Shown: in pieces, positions 1 to 9,656 of the stretch | Position numbering within the stretch: the stretch's first letter is position 1 | Layout of the letters: each line of letters begins with the position of its first letter | Assembly (NCBI RefSeq): GCF_900461555.1 | Contig: NZ_UGOX01000001.1 | Coordinates: 2,679,501-2,743,500, forward strand | Direction: 5' to 3' | DNA: 64,000 nt | From: Legionella quinlivanii | GTDB taxonomy: Bacteria > Pseudomonadota > Gammaproteobacteria > Legionellales > Legionellaceae | The notes under the pieces: model-generated | What the model saw: only the letters and a program-made list of their open reading frames with translations | What the model was told of the DNA's origin: nothing | Databases searched by the model: none | Made by a program: the position numbers and the translations under genes

Positions 1-100
1 ACAGGCTGCAATTTAATGCCTGGTCTCGAATAATTAAAACCATTTGAATGATATCCAAGATTGGGTAAACTACCAGTTTTTGCGTCTTATAGGAAGTCAA

Positions 101-1552
101 ATGAACTACGGATTAATCCAATCATTGCAGGATGCCTCACATGAATGTCTGGTGCTGGGACTGTTTTCAGAATCCAGAGCCGATGAATTTTCAACAATCG
201 ATGATGCCGAGCTGGTTGCTTTACTGCCGCGGCTCATGGCTAAAATTAACGAAGCAGGCGACAGTGTCTGGCAAAGCGATATCAATGGCCGCTCCCTATT
301 GCTGCTGCATTGCGGTAAGCAGTCTGAGTTTAAAGCCTCATCCCTGCGAAAACGTGTTGAAGAAATCACAATGGCACTGTTAAAGCAGAAAATCAAAAAA
401 GCCTGTATAGCCCTGCCTGCAATTAACAAACAGGATGCTGACTGGCAGCTGACCCAGATGCTGCTTGCAGTGGACAGCCTTTGTTATCAGTTAACTGATT
501 ATAAAACCCGGCAAAAAAAGCCACATAGCCTGGAGGCGATTGATTTTTACCTGCCAAACACCAGCGATACTGCATTGTCGACTGCGCAATCGATTGCAGA
601 AGGCATCCGGTTAACCCGGCGTCTGGCCGACTTGCCTGCCAATCACTGCACTCCCAGTTTTCTTGCAGAACAGGCTCAGAAACTGGCCGAAGACTTTTCG
701 CAAATAAAAACCCGTGTTCTTGGTATTCCCGAAATGACTGAGTTGGGCATGGGTGCTTTGCTGGCTGTCAGCAAGGGAAGCCTTGAAGAGCCTCGCCTTA
801 TTGAACTGGCTTATAATGGCAATGGCAGTCAGGCCCCTGTTGTTCTGGTCGGCAAGGGAATTACTTTCGATTCTGGCGGATTGTCAATTAAACCTGCCAA
901 TGCGATGGACGAAATGAAATACGATATGGCGGGAGCAGCCAGCGTACTTGGCACTCTCAAAGCCTGTGCAATGCTTAAACTGCCGATTAATGTGATTGGT
1001 TTAATTGCAAGTGCGGAAAATATGCCAAGCGGGAGTGCTGTCAAGCCCGGCGATATTGTGACCAGCATGTCCGGGCAAACTGTGGAGATTTTAAATACTG
1101 ATGCCGAAGGCCGTTTGGTGCTGGCAGATGCCCTCACCTACGCTGAACAGTTTAATCCCGAACTGGTCATTGACATCGCCACATTAACTGGTGCGATGGT
1201 TGTTGCATTAGGCACGATCACTACCGGATTTATGACTTCTGATGAGGCATTGGCAGAACAAATCACTGCCGCTTCATTAAAAAGCGGCGACAAATGCTGG
1301 CGCCTGCCTCTTGATGAGGAATATCAGGATGCTCTCGATAGCCCGCTGGCGGATATGATCAACGCATCATTTGACCGAAGCGCGGGAGGCATCACCGCAG
1401 CCTGCTTTCTCTCCCGTTTCACTAAAAAATACCGCTGGGCGCATCTGGATATCGCAGGTACAGCCTGGGTTTCAGGCAAAAAGCGCATCGCAACCGGCCG
1501 GCCCGTTCCTTTATTAATTCAGTTCTTACGCCATGCCGCCAGTTCGCGTTGA
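101..1552 (+). CDS. pepA: Leucyl aminopeptidase (M17 family, PepA)
   Basis: Cytosolic di-metal aminopeptidase that removes N-terminal residues from peptides. The C-terminal catalytic half holds the M17 signatures: [11 protein letters not shown] with the metal-binding Asp, KYDMAGAA, and the [14 protein letters not shown] box that carries metal and catalytic residues. The N-terminal half is the less conserved M17 N domain. The frame is open from a TTG at 44, but ATG 101 has a good Shine-Dalgarno (AGGAAG) about 4 nt upstream and gives an M17-like N-terminus, so 101 is preferred (483 aa). The 3' end overlaps holC by 20 nt, so the two are translationally coupled. A second M17 paralogue lies at 60880-62250. 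Family assignment is firm; peptide specificity cannot be read. Confidence 0.95.
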   Translation: MNYGLIQSLQDASHECLVLGLFSESRADEFSTIDDAELVALLPRLMAKINEAGDSVWQSDINGRSLLLLHCGKQSEFKASSLRKRVEEITMALLKQKIKKACIALPAINKQDADWQLTQMLLAVDSLCYQLTDYKTRQKKPHSLEAIDFYLPNTSDTALSTAQSIAEGIRLTRRLADLPANHCTPSFLAEQAQKLAEDFSQIKTRVLGIPEMTELGMGALLAVSKGSLEEPRLIELAYNGNGSQAPVVLVGKGITFDSGGLSIKPANAMDEMKYDMAGAASVLGTLKACAMLKLPINVIGLIASAENMPSGSAVKPGDIVTSMSGQTVEILNTDAEGRLVLADALTYAEQFNPELVIDIATLTGAMVVALGTITTGFMTSDEALAEQITAASLKSGDKCWRLPLDEEYQDALDSPLADMINASFDRSAGGITAACFLSRFTKKYRWAHLDIAGTAWVSGKKRIATGRPVPLLIQFLRHAASSR

Positions 1553-1964
1553 TTTTTATTTATTAGGCAGCAGTGACAAGCAAACCGCTTTGCAGTTCGC
1601 TTGTCGTCTGTTAGAAAAAGCCTATTTACGAGGCCATCAGGTGTTTGTTTTTTGCAATGACCGGCAAGAAGCAGAAAGCCTTGACGAGTTGCTGTGGACT
1701 TTTAAGGATGACAGCTTCATTCCTCACAATCTACAGGGTGAAGGTCCTGAGCCTCCACCGGTCATTCAAATTGGCTATCAGCAGGAGCCGCGGGGGTTTC
1801 ATGATATTTTGCTGAATCTGTCCGATGAAATTCCAGCCTTCTTCACAAAATTCAAACGCGTGATTGAATTGGTTGTTGATGAGGAACAAGCTAAAACACT
1901 AAGCCGTTCTCATTTTCGGCAGTATCGCAGCGCAAATTGCGAAATAAACACCCACAATGTATAG
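1533..1964 (+). CDS. holC: DNA polymerase III chi subunit
   Basis: Probable chi subunit of the DNA polymerase III clamp loader, which links the clamp-loader psi subunit to single-strand binding protein. The 143-aa length is typical. The N-terminus ([10 protein letters not shown]) and the segment [20 protein letters not shown] followed by SFIPHNL match the chi family, where this region contains the conserved D..LW.f....FiPH pattern. The start lies inside the end of pepA; the pepA-holC order is common in gammaproteobacteria, which supports the call. No separate promoter is visible. Confidence 0.9.
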   Translation: MPPVRVDFYLLGSSDKQTALQFACRLLEKAYLRGHQVFVFCNDRQEAESLDELLWTFKDDSFIPHNLQGEGPEPPPVIQIGYQQEPRGFHDILLNLSDEIPAFFTKFKRVIELVVDEEQAKTLSRSHFRQYRSANCEINTHNV

Positions 1965-1982
1965 AGGAAGCGAGGGGCTTCC

Positions 1983-2255
1983 TCAGATATATTCATTATT
2001 CAATACAATTTGTAAGCCAGCGGCCGTCAGCGATAAGAATTTATAGCCTGGATCAATAGTGGTCCGCTCAAGCCATTCATTGGCTATACAGGCATCCGCC
2101 AGCTTTTGCATCGCTTCTACTGATACGGGCGTTCCAAGTTTGTCACTCAATCTGCTGGCAGCCTCTTCTTCAAGGTCGAGAAATACCTGTTCGCGAGTGA
2201 CCCCTCTGGCAACCATTTCGTCGTAAAACATTTTTAAAATATCCACTTCGTTCAT
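1983..2255 (-). CDS. Hypothetical protein, winged-helix-like
   Basis: A 90-aa protein of unknown function, convergent with holC and divergent from the gene at 2392. The sequence is predicted helical, and its C-terminal part (NEWLERTTIDPGYKFLSLT) reads like the recognition helix and wing of a small winged-helix fold, ending in a hydrophobic helix. This is a visual impression, not a motif match. No membrane segment or signal peptide is present. It could be a small DNA-binding or adaptor protein. Confidence 0.6.
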   Translation of the reverse strand: MNEVDILKMFYDEMVARGVTREQVFLDLEEEAASRLSDKLGTPVSVEAMQKLADACIANEWLERTTIDPGYKFLSLTAAGLQIVLNNEYI

Positions 2256-2391
2256 GATTGTTTTTCCTGTCTTTTTGTTAATTGTAAACCAATTTTCAGA
2301 AAACAGCCGGCCGAGTACAATTCAGGACTTGTCAGTCCTTTTATAATGGTCCAAACTGAGAAGTTGAACATAATAGAATAAGGTAGATCAG

Positions 2392-2721
2392 ATGAAAAAG
2401 GACAGTCTTGCTGATGTACGTAATACTCAGTCCAGCCGCGGATTTTTCGGACAAGCCGATAACCGCCAGGCTTCTTTGGAAATCAAAATCAGCGATGAAT
2501 ATCGAGCAGTGATCAAACAATATTATCAGGCCACCCATTATGTAACGAAAAATTTTATTCTCAGTCAGCTTTCACATTTGCGCTTACAGCACGAGCAAGA
2601 AGCCCAAGCCTATCTTGAGTGGTTTGAAAACAACCTGGAAAATCTGACAGTCAGCGACCTGGGAAAATTCGAACTGTTTGAACAGGCAAAGACCATGGAA
2701 AAAAACAGCTTAAGCTCGTGA
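2392..2721 (+). CDS. Hypothetical protein, 109 aa
   Basis: Soluble, charged 109-aa protein of unknown function. The central part (residues about 25-60) is mixed, and the C-terminal half is helical and Glu/Gln-rich (HLRLQHEQEAQAYLEWFENN). ATG 2392 is preceded by a purine-rich stretch (AATAAGGT) that can act as ribosome binding site. A TATAAT hexamer at 2341-2346 sits about 45 nt upstream, but no matching -35 at normal spacing is clear. Probably monocistronic. Confidence 0.6.
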   Translation: MKKDSLADVRNTQSSRGFFGQADNRQASLEIKISDEYRAVIKQYYQATHYVTKNFILSQLSHLRLQHEQEAQAYLEWFENNLENLTVSDLGKFELFEQAKTMEKNSLSS

Positions 2722-2869
2722 ATTTTTGAGTGCAATCAGAGCAAACCAGACCCATATAGGCTCACAGCCCAATCTGGTTTGTGTCAAAACTTGTAAAAAC
2801 AAGGCTCCTTGTTGAAAAAAATCATTTTATAGTCAACCATTAAGTTATAGCGCCCCAGAGTAAAACCTT

Positions 2870-4531
2870 ATGAGTGAGTCTCGATTGGTTTATATTTTAA
2901 AACGGCTTCGATATTTTATTTCCCCGCCTACCGATATCTACGCACCAAAAACTCCCATGATTATTGAAAAAGACGTGAAAATACGTCTGCGAGACGGGAT
3001 TTTGCTCAGTGTCAATGTGTATCGGCCTGATGACAGTTTAAAGCATCCGGTAGTGATTTGTTTTCACCCCTATGACAAAGACCAGTTACCCAAAAAATCA
3101 TTATTTGGGCGTTATAAGCCTTTAAAGGCCTATCGATTCATACGTCAGCTAAGCCCTTCGCATTTCTCCTCTTTAACTGGTTGGGAGGCCCCTGATCCCG
3201 ATTTCTGGGTCAGAAATGGGTATGCGGTCATTAACGGAGATATGCGAGGTGCCGGAAAATCTGAGGGAAAACTTGATTTGCTAAGCGATACCGAAGCGCA
3301 GGATTATTATGAGCTTATCGAATGGGCCGCAGAGCAACCCTGGTCCAATCAAAAAATAGGCTTAAACGGCGTTTCCTATCTGGCATTGAGTCAGTATCGG
3401 GTTGCAGCCTTACACCCTCCTCACTTGGCCGCGATTTGCCCCTGGGAAGGATTCAGTGATGTCTATAAAGACCTGGCACGCCCTGGCGGAATTCGTGAAG
3501 ATGGCTTTTATGCGTTCTGGACGCACATGATAAACCCTGAACTACGCACCCAGCAAATGCAACGTATTACAAGAGATAGCTGGTGGCAAGCCAGGGTACC
3601 TGATCTAAAGGCGATTGAAGTGCCTGCGCTCATCTGCGGAAGCTTTTCAGACCAATGTCTGCATACTAATGGCTCGTTTCGTGTGTATGAACAGATTCAG
3701 TCAAAACATAAATGGCTGTATACACACCGAGGGGGTAAATGGTCCAGTTATTACAGTGAGGAAGCACTTAAAACGCAACTGGATTTTTTTGACTTTTTTC
3801 TTAAAGACAAGTCAAACAACTGGCTATCAACCCCAGGTGTTCGACTGGAAGTCCGTGAAAGCCGTGATCAGATTCATAGTACCAGCTACCACAATACCTG
3901 GCCTTTGCCTGACACTCAATGGCTTACTTTGTATTTGCATCCAGAAGCCCAGACCTTAAGTGAAAAAAATCACTCGGATAAAAAGAATCATCGGGATTTC
4001 TCTCTACCTGAGAATAACTTGCAACTCACTTTTACCTGCCCTTTTGATTTGCAGATTGTTGGCCCGATGAAACTTAAGCTGTGGCTAGAGCTGGCCGATA
4101 CTCAGGATATGAACCTTTTTGCAGGAATCCGCAAGTTTCATCAGGATGAAGAAGTTTACTTTGAAGGAAGTTATGGATTTGGCTTTGATATTGTGAGTAA
4201 AGGCTGGCAAAAAATATCCTTGCGTAAAATTGACGAAGCAGAAAGTGTTTTCTGGAAACCGGAGCATCGCTTTGAGGAGCAACAGTTTCTAAAATCAGGA
4301 GAGATTGCCTTGGTAGAACTATCACTGCTTCCCTCTGCCACTTTCTTTAAACAGGGTGATCAATTGCGGCTGGAACTGCGAGGAAAGTGGTTTTTCTCCC
4401 GGAACATTTTCTTATCGCAACTGAGCAAATATGAACCGAGTCAAACAGGCTTATGCCGCATTTATGGCGGAGGAGACTATGACAGCCATTTACTGGTTCC
4501 CATGCTTAAACCGTTTAATTCCAATTCATAG
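2870..4531 (+). CDS. CocE/NonD-family hydrolase (Xaa-Pro dipeptidyl-peptidase S15 fold)
   Basis: Serine hydrolase of the CocE/NonD group, enzymes that cleave acyl esters or N-acylated peptides. The N-terminal part has the family beta-strands (VKIRLRDGILLSVNVYRPDD) and the oxyanion-region motif NGDMRGAGKSEG. The nucleophile is in NGVSYLALS at Ser169. CGSFSDQCLHTNGSF and the following YTHRGGKW should carry the acid and the His. After about residue 320 comes the C-terminal jelly-roll domain typical of the family (PFDLQIVGPMKLKLWLEL). Length 553 aa fits. The downstream membrane protein begins 12 nt after the stop, so they form an operon. The substrate is not predictable. Confidence 0.85.
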   Translation: MSESRLVYILKRLRYFISPPTDIYAPKTPMIIEKDVKIRLRDGILLSVNVYRPDDSLKHPVVICFHPYDKDQLPKKSLFGRYKPLKAYRFIRQLSPSHFSSLTGWEAPDPDFWVRNGYAVINGDMRGAGKSEGKLDLLSDTEAQDYYELIEWAAEQPWSNQKIGLNGVSYLALSQYRVAALHPPHLAAICPWEGFSDVYKDLARPGGIREDGFYAFWTHMINPELRTQQMQRITRDSWWQARVPDLKAIEVPALICGSFSDQCLHTNGSFRVYEQIQSKHKWLYTHRGGKWSSYYSEEALKTQLDFFDFFLKDKSNNWLSTPGVRLEVRESRDQIHSTSYHNTWPLPDTQWLTLYLHPEAQTLSEKNHSDKKNHRDFSLPENNLQLTFTCPFDLQIVGPMKLKLWLELADTQDMNLFAGIRKFHQDEEVYFEGSYGFGFDIVSKGWQKISLRKIDEAESVFWKPEHRFEEQQFLKSGEIALVELSLLPSATFFKQGDQLRLELRGKWFFSRNIFLSQLSKYEPSQTGLCRIYGGGDYDSHLLVPMLKPFNSNS

Positions 4532-4543
4532 TGGAGAACGCTT

Positions 4544-5413
4544 ATGTCTTACGCACCACGTTTTCATGCGGGCTGGCAATTTTTGGTATCCTGCTTTCGT
4601 TTTCTAATGAAAAATCCGGCCTTGCTTATTTTGCCCATTCTCAGCATGCTGGCGGTAATTATTGCGGTTGCGGGTTTGTTTGTGGGTTCATTTTTTGAAT
4701 TTAACCATATTATGCACCTCTATCAGCACCAAAAACCTATCTTCTTTATAGTCATCCTCGCTTTTTATTTTGTACTGGCTTTCATCACCATATTTTTTAA
4801 TGCCTCTTTAATTACCTGTGTGATTCACCGCCTGCAAGGTCAGAAGATGAATATTTTCCAGGCAATGGCCAGCACATTGAAAAAAACGGTCCCCTTGCTG
4901 GGCTGGACTTTAATCAGCGCTACCATCGCCAGCTTTTTCCACTACCTTGAACGAAGCCATAGTACGGTTGCTGATATACTCAGTGCGATTTTCGGATTCT
5001 CCTGGTCAGTGATAACCTATTTTGTCATGCCGGTGATGGTTGCTGAAAATGTCGGTCCGATTACAGCAATCAAGCAATCGGTCAGAATGCTCGGCAAAGG
5101 ATGGCGCAAGCTCCTGATTGTTAATTTCATTCTTTTTCTGATTATCGCCGCTGTTGTGGCCGTCTTTTGCCTGATTGCTAACCTGCTTAAGCCACAGCTC
5201 CAGTCAGTAGCTAACGAGTATAGTATGGCCTTTGTTCTGGTCTTTATTGGATTATGGCTGATTGTTAATACGACTTTTAACGCCATTTTTAACAGTGCCT
5301 TATATCTTTATATTAAAGGGGATCATCCTCCTGAGTTTGATAGCCAGGTGATAAGGGATCTTATCGTTAACAAAAAAAATATTGAACTGCCTGATAATTT
5401 GAAGAATAGATAA
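4544..5413 (+). CDS. Polytopic membrane protein (DUF6159-like)
   Basis: A 289-aa inner-membrane protein with about six hydrophobic segments: near residues 27-52, 66-92, 115-135, 145-165, 185-215 and 225-250. The motif MPVMVAENVGPITAIKQSVRMLGKGW resembles the amphipathic region conserved in the DUF6159/glycerophosphodiester-phosphodiesterase-like membrane domain family. ATG 4544 has GGAG about 8 nt upstream and follows the hydrolase stop by 12 nt, so the two are cotranscribed. Function unknown. Confidence 0.75.
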   Translation: MSYAPRFHAGWQFLVSCFRFLMKNPALLILPILSMLAVIIAVAGLFVGSFFEFNHIMHLYQHQKPIFFIVILAFYFVLAFITIFFNASLITCVIHRLQGQKMNIFQAMASTLKKTVPLLGWTLISATIASFFHYLERSHSTVADILSAIFGFSWSVITYFVMPVMVAENVGPITAIKQSVRMLGKGWRKLLIVNFILFLIIAAVVAVFCLIANLLKPQLQSVANEYSMAFVLVFIGLWLIVNTTFNAIFNSALYLYIKGDHPPEFDSQVIRDLIVNKKNIELPDNLKNR

Positions 5414-5490
5414 TGTCTGTTTTTGAACGTTCCTGGATTATGCGGTTAAACCCTGAGAAATGGTCACAAAATTTAACCATTCTATAAGAG

Positions 5491-5603
5491 CCTACGTACC
5501 CCGCTTTATGCGGGGTATCCATAATAATGGTAGTGAGTTTTAAAATGCGTTTGCCTATCAGACGCATTGCCTGGATCCCTCGGACACAAGCCGAGGGACG
5601 TAG
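5491..5603. repeat. Dispersed palindromic element, copy 1 (mixed arms)
   Basis: Intergenic element of about 113 bp. The left arm carries TACCCCGCTTTATGCGGGGT (type 1 arm). The right arm carries ATCCCTCGG...CCGAGGGACGTA (type 2 arm). The core, from about 5521 to 5570, is nearly identical to the core of the copy at 53971-54079. The whole 5414-5681 gap contains only this element and the leader of the next gene. Confidence 0.8.
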
Positions 5604-5681
5604 AAGCCAGGGGACTCCACATAATATTCTCTTAAGTTTTTTACTGTAAATTGGCCTGCTGTTTATTAAAGTCCCAAAAGA

Positions 5682-7592
5682 ATGTCTAAATTTATTGCCA
5701 TTTTTGCTCAATGCCTAAGTCCTACCGCTTCAGGTGACTACATGCTGGCGATACAAATTGCTAAAAGCCTGCATCAAACCCTGGTAAGTAATAACCCGGA
5801 AAACATCCAGCTGGTTTTGACCACAACTCGCGAAAGCATGCATCACTACCAAGCGCTTTGCGGTTCTCACTTAACTGAGTTGGGTATATCCGTTATTGCT
5901 CTCGAAGACTTGACTGATGAGCAAAACTCAATGCTTGCATTTATTGATGCAAACCGTTGTAAACCGGCAGATGGTAATCTGATGCTCGCAGCATTCTCTC
6001 CTGAGACCAAGTACATTTTTGCAGGAGCACCCAATGCACCCGATTTCTCCGAAGACTGGATGACGCAAGAGATAGATTTTCAGAATTATTTAGACCAGCC
6101 TGAATTGTTTTTCTATCTTCCACCTTCGCAAAAAATCTTCAGCTCGACAGGCCTTGGTCCGGACCGACTAGGTATCACCGCAATAACCCCGCTTAATCAG
6201 TTACCTCTTTTAAATGAGGAACAAGCGGCTTTAATTCCCAACAGGGCTTATAGTTTTGCCTACGTAAATAATCATAATTTTAACGCAAGCTGGAAAGCAA
6301 TAACGAATTACACCGAAATCACAGGCCAGCATCAGTTAATGCTGCTCGGTGATTTTTCAACGCAGGAGATTGATTTTCTGCGAGGGAAAATGAACGAAAT
6401 TTTATTGGCCCAGGGTAATATTGAACCGGCCGTAATCCATCATCATGCAATAGTGGAAAATAAACTGATGAGACAATTGATGTCTCACTCTTCCGGCGAT
6501 TTGATCGTTACAACGGGCACTCAAAGCACTCTGGAAGCATTCGTAGATCAAAAGTTGCCATTTTATCAATACACAGAGCACAATGCTGATTTTGTTGACT
6601 CTTATCTTGAAACACTTAGATCGCTTCTACTATTAAGGATGAGCGATTCGCCACAAACAAGGAAAATAGTGATTCTGTTTGCTGAGCTATTATTTGCAGC
6701 AAAACCTCTTGAAAATGCAGACAGCGAATACCTCAAATCATGTTTAGGCAAGAACTTGCTCTGTCAAATTATGAAAACAGCGAATGCTGAAATTGTAGCA
6801 ACAGCCCAGGGACGACTAGGTCCGCGATTACTTGGTTTTATCAATCAGAACAATCCGTCTGCGCTTCAAGAGCTGGAAGAAAAGTACCTTCGAGTTTGTG
6901 TTACCCTGCTGAAACGGGGAGAATCAGAGTATCCCGATCTGGACGAAGCCTTACGCCGCGCCGCTTCAAAAGGGATGGTTTTTGAATTAAAAGTATTGCT
7001 CCAGAGGATAAAAACTCACAATGAGGAATTGGATGAACCCGATGAACGCTTTGGGCGCTCGGCTCTGCTCTGGGCTGTAATTAAAAAGCAAGCCACCTGT
7101 ATGCGTCTTTTATTGAAAGCAGGCTCTGATGTGAATTTTCAGGATGATATGGGAGAAACAGCTGCTCATTATGCTGTCCGGCTTAAGCGAAAAGATTTAC
7201 TGGAAATCTGTATTCGTGAAGGCGCCGATCTTTCTGTCAGAGACAAGAAACACATGACAGTATTACATCATGCCTCGCGCCTGGGTCTGGATGATATCGT
7301 TGCGTTTCTGATTACCTCAGGAGCATCAGTGGATGTTATGAATAAACAGAGAAATACTCCACTCCATCTCGCTTTGCAGGGGAGAAATAAAACAGAAGTT
7401 ATCAGACATTTAGTGGATGCGGGAGCTAATCCCAGAATTCGTAATCATTCGGGCAGAAAAGCCTGTGATAATCCTGTATTCATACAATTCATGAAAACTC
7501 AGAACTCTAAAGAGAAAAACAAGGAGGAAGCAGCTCACGTAGCGCTGAATGAATCCTTCCCCATTTCCTGCACTCATGCGATGTCCTGCTAG
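5682..7592 (+). CDS. Ankyrin-repeat protein with glycosyltransferase-like N-terminal half; effector candidate
   Basis: A 636-aa protein with two parts. The N-terminal ~390 residues begin with an alternating strand/helix pattern (FIAIFAQCLSPTASGDYMLA) and contain GDLIVTTGTQSTLEAFVDQ. This resembles the donor-binding loop of GT-B glycosyltransferases, but no definite family is recognised. Residues about 420-600 hold five ankyrin repeats with clear consensus pieces such as NTPLHLALQGR and LLLKAGSDVNFQDD. The C-terminus has a Glu/Lys-rich block (KEKNKEEAAH) followed by a hydrophobic Ser/Cys-containing tail, compatible with a Dot/Icm secretion signal. No signal peptide. Ankyrin proteins of this architecture are typical translocated effectors in Legionella; secretion is inference. 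Confidence 0.75.
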   Translation: MSKFIAIFAQCLSPTASGDYMLAIQIAKSLHQTLVSNNPENIQLVLTTTRESMHHYQALCGSHLTELGISVIALEDLTDEQNSMLAFIDANRCKPADGNLMLAAFSPETKYIFAGAPNAPDFSEDWMTQEIDFQNYLDQPELFFYLPPSQKIFSSTGLGPDRLGITAITPLNQLPLLNEEQAALIPNRAYSFAYVNNHNFNASWKAITNYTEITGQHQLMLLGDFSTQEIDFLRGKMNEILLAQGNIEPAVIHHHAIVENKLMRQLMSHSSGDLIVTTGTQSTLEAFVDQKLPFYQYTEHNADFVDSYLETLRSLLLLRMSDSPQTRKIVILFAELLFAAKPLENADSEYLKSCLGKNLLCQIMKTANAEIVATAQGRLGPRLLGFINQNNPSALQELEEKYLRVCVTLLKRGESEYPDLDEALRRAASKGMVFELKVLLQRIKTHNEELDEPDERFGRSALLWAVIKKQATCMRLLLKAGSDVNFQDDMGETAAHYAVRLKRKDLLEICIREGADLSVRDKKHMTVLHHASRLGLDDIVAFLITSGASVDVMNKQRNTPLHLALQGRNKTEVIRHLVDAGANPRIRNHSGRKACDNPVFIQFMKTQNSKEKNKEEAAHVALNESFPISCTHAMSC

Positions 7593-7620
7593 GTTACGGA
7601 ACATTCTGTCATTACCGCGA

Positions 7621-7778
7621 GGCATTGTTGCGTAAATAGAACCAGGCAACAAACATGTCTTTGCGAACAAAGTGAAGCAATCCAGATCGAAACCTGAACA
7701 AAGCCAGGATCTGGATTGCTTCGCTAATGCTCGCAAAGACGGTTTTTTTTACGCCTATCTTCATTTACCAACAACGCC
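7621..7778. repeat. MITE-like element, copy 1
   Basis: About 158 bp bounded by imperfect terminal inverted repeats GGCATTGTTG and CAACAACGCC. Inside, GTCTTTGCGAACAAAGTGAA and its inverted partner ending CGCTCGCAAAGAC make a second, nested inverted repeat around AGCAATCCAG / CTGGATTGCT. A second copy of the same layout is at 26889-27050. It has no coding capacity and fills most of the 7593-7814 gap. Confidence 0.85.
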
Positions 7779-7814
7779 TTCTCGCGAATGCGGGAATCCA
7801 TTCTTCAGTTGGCG

Positions 7815-8261
7815 TTAGCTCAGAGATGAGATTCCCGCATTCGATAAATCCTTGCGTAAATAATAGCGATCATGCTTTAGCAGATAGGCTTTAATCTCGG
7901 CCACTAATTGAAACCCCTGTTTTAAATAAAAATCCAAAGCCTGAAAGTCAAAGGTATCAACAAATAAGGCGGACAGATTTTGTTTTCTGGCATAATCGTC
8001 AACTACCTTCATGATTGCAGAGCCGATACGCTGCTGGCGAAACGCCTCCTCAACCCACAAAATATCGATATAAGCCGCGTCGCTATGTACCCAAAGAGTT
8101 GCCCCTCCAATAATCTTTTCATTCTCATCACGCGCAAACACACTGCAGTTAGACGCTTTTTCTCCCAGATGAGCCACATTAAAATCAATGATTCCGCGTC
8201 TAAGGATACCGTTATTCTGTTCAGAGGGCTCAAGATCCAAAACAATATTAATATTCGTCAT
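7815..8261 (-). CDS. GNAT-family N-acetyltransferase
   Basis: A 148-aa single-domain acetyltransferase using acetyl-CoA. Motif A is readable as ILWVEEAFRQQRIGSAIMK, with the Q-x-x-I-G-S pyrophosphate-binding loop. The C-terminal part has the motif B pattern LDFYLKQGFQLV. The central ADAPTOR-like strand GGATLWVHSDAAYID precedes motif A. The acceptor is unknown. Divergent from the Smr gene at 8363, with about 100 nt of shared upstream DNA. Confidence 0.85.
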   Translation of the reverse strand: MTNINIVLDLEPSEQNNGILRRGIIDFNVAHLGEKASNCSVFARDENEKIIGGATLWVHSDAAYIDILWVEEAFRQQRIGSAIMKVVDDYARKQNLSALFVDTFDFQALDFYLKQGFQLVAEIKAYLLKHDRYYLRKDLSNAGISSLS

Positions 8262-8362
8262 ATAAACCCTGTATAATTAAATAGATGTGTTTAAGAATAC
8301 TCTTGGTCGCATTTACATAGCAAGCGCGCTGATTTCCAGAGTAATATTAAGAGGCTTAATGT

Positions 8363-8914
8363 ATGGCTGAAGACAATTTATCCGATGAAGATAAAGCATT
8401 ATTTAGAAATGCAATGCAATCGGTCAAACCGCTTCGGCAATCGAATAAAATAGTCGAACAGTCTGCAAAGCCCCTACCGCTTCCTTCCAAAAAGACAACC
8501 TTTGCAGAGCGTCCTCTACCCACTGTTTTTTTATCTGATACCTATCGTGACGAATTGCATAGCGATTCTGTTTTATCCTGGACGTCTCACCCAATTCCAT
8601 CCAAAAGAATGCGTGAGTTAAAAACCGGCCTCATCCACATTCAGGCAAGACTTGATTTACATGGCAAGACCCCGGATTCAGCCCGTGAAGCGCTTATTCA
8701 TTTTATCAGCAAAGAAACCTTAGCCGGTCATCGTTGTGTATTGATTATCCATGGAAAAGGCGGGTTACGAGGAGAAAAACCTATATTGAAAAATCTGGTT
8801 AATTACTGGCTGCCACAACTATCTCAAGTCCTTGCTTTTCATAGTGCTTTAGCGAGAGATGGGGGCAATGGCGCAGTGTATGTTTTGTTGAAAAAAATCA
8901 AAACTGAGCTATGA
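8363..8914 (+). CDS. Smr/MutS2-domain protein (SmrA-like)
   Basis: A 183-aa protein with a C-terminal Smr domain. RLDLHGKTPDSAREAL is the conserved LDLHG motif, followed by the IIHGKGG loop. Smr domains nick DNA or cleave RNA, often during ribosome rescue or repair. The N-terminal ~90 residues are charged and low in structure, as in stand-alone proteobacterial Smr proteins of this size. ATG 8363 follows TAAGAGG, a good ribosome binding site. Confidence 0.88.
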   Translation: MAEDNLSDEDKALFRNAMQSVKPLRQSNKIVEQSAKPLPLPSKKTTFAERPLPTVFLSDTYRDELHSDSVLSWTSHPIPSKRMRELKTGLIHIQARLDLHGKTPDSAREALIHFISKETLAGHRCVLIIHGKGGLRGEKPILKNLVNYWLPQLSQVLAFHSALARDGGNGAVYVLLKKIKTEL

Positions 8915-9009
8915 GTCCTCAAAATTAATACACTAATTTCAAGCTATAAACATTGAATTTCAATTGATAAACGCTTACCATCAGGCCCAAAGTTATAAAG
9001 CCTGACATC

Positions 9010-9645
9010 ATGAGTAAACAACCCATTATTATTGGCATTTCCGGGCCTTCGGCTTCCGGTAAAAGCCTGCTTGCAAATACTATTGTTAACGAACTCGGTT
9101 CTCAGCAAGTTGTCGTCATTTCCGAAGACGCCTATTACAAAGATAATAGCCATCTTCCTTTTGCCGAACGTGAAAAAATCAATTACGACCATCCGGACGC
9201 TTTTGATCATGCCTTGCTTTGTGAACATTTGAAACTGTTGCGTCGCGGCGAATCAGTCAATATTCCCATTTATTCACACTCCAAACATCTCCGTTTACCG
9301 GAAACCCGCTCAGTCGGCCGGCATGCCATTATAGTTCTGGAAGGAATATTATTATTCTCCGATAAAGCACTGCGCGAAATTATGGATATTCGTATCTTTA
9401 TGTCGACGCCTCTTGACGTTTGCCTGACTCGCCGGCTAAAACGTGATGTGGTTGAGCGTCATCGCTCTTTTGAGTCTGTGGTGCATCAATACGAAACCAC
9501 CGTGCGGCCAATGTATCTGCAGTTTATTGAACCATCAAGCCGCTATGCCGATATTATTGTTCCTCGTGGCGGTGAAAATCGAATTGCGATTGATATGATT
9601 CAGGCAAAAATGCGTGAGCTTCTGGCCATGCATAACAATGAATAA
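9010..9645 (+). CDS. udk: Uridine kinase
   Basis: Phosphorylates uridine and cytidine in pyrimidine salvage. The P-loop GPSASGKS lies at residues 11-18. The family motifs [22 protein letters not shown] (substrate-binding region) and [10 protein letters not shown] follow, and the [14 protein letters not shown] lid region comes next. Length 211 aa is standard. It is followed 11 nt later by fabI, whose ribosome binding site (AAAGGAG) overlaps the end of udk, so they are probably cotranscribed. Confidence 0.96.
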   Translation: MSKQPIIIGISGPSASGKSLLANTIVNELGSQQVVVISEDAYYKDNSHLPFAEREKINYDHPDAFDHALLCEHLKLLRRGESVNIPIYSHSKHLRLPETRSVGRHAIIVLEGILLFSDKALREIMDIRIFMSTPLDVCLTRRLKRDVVERHRSFESVVHQYETTVRPMYLQFIEPSSRYADIIVPRGGENRIAIDMIQAKMRELLAMHNNE

Positions 9646-9656
9646 AGGAGAGTCTT

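Noticed and set aside
44-1552. TTG 44 as pepA start
   Set aside because: ATG 101 has a strong ribosome binding site and matches the family N-terminus.
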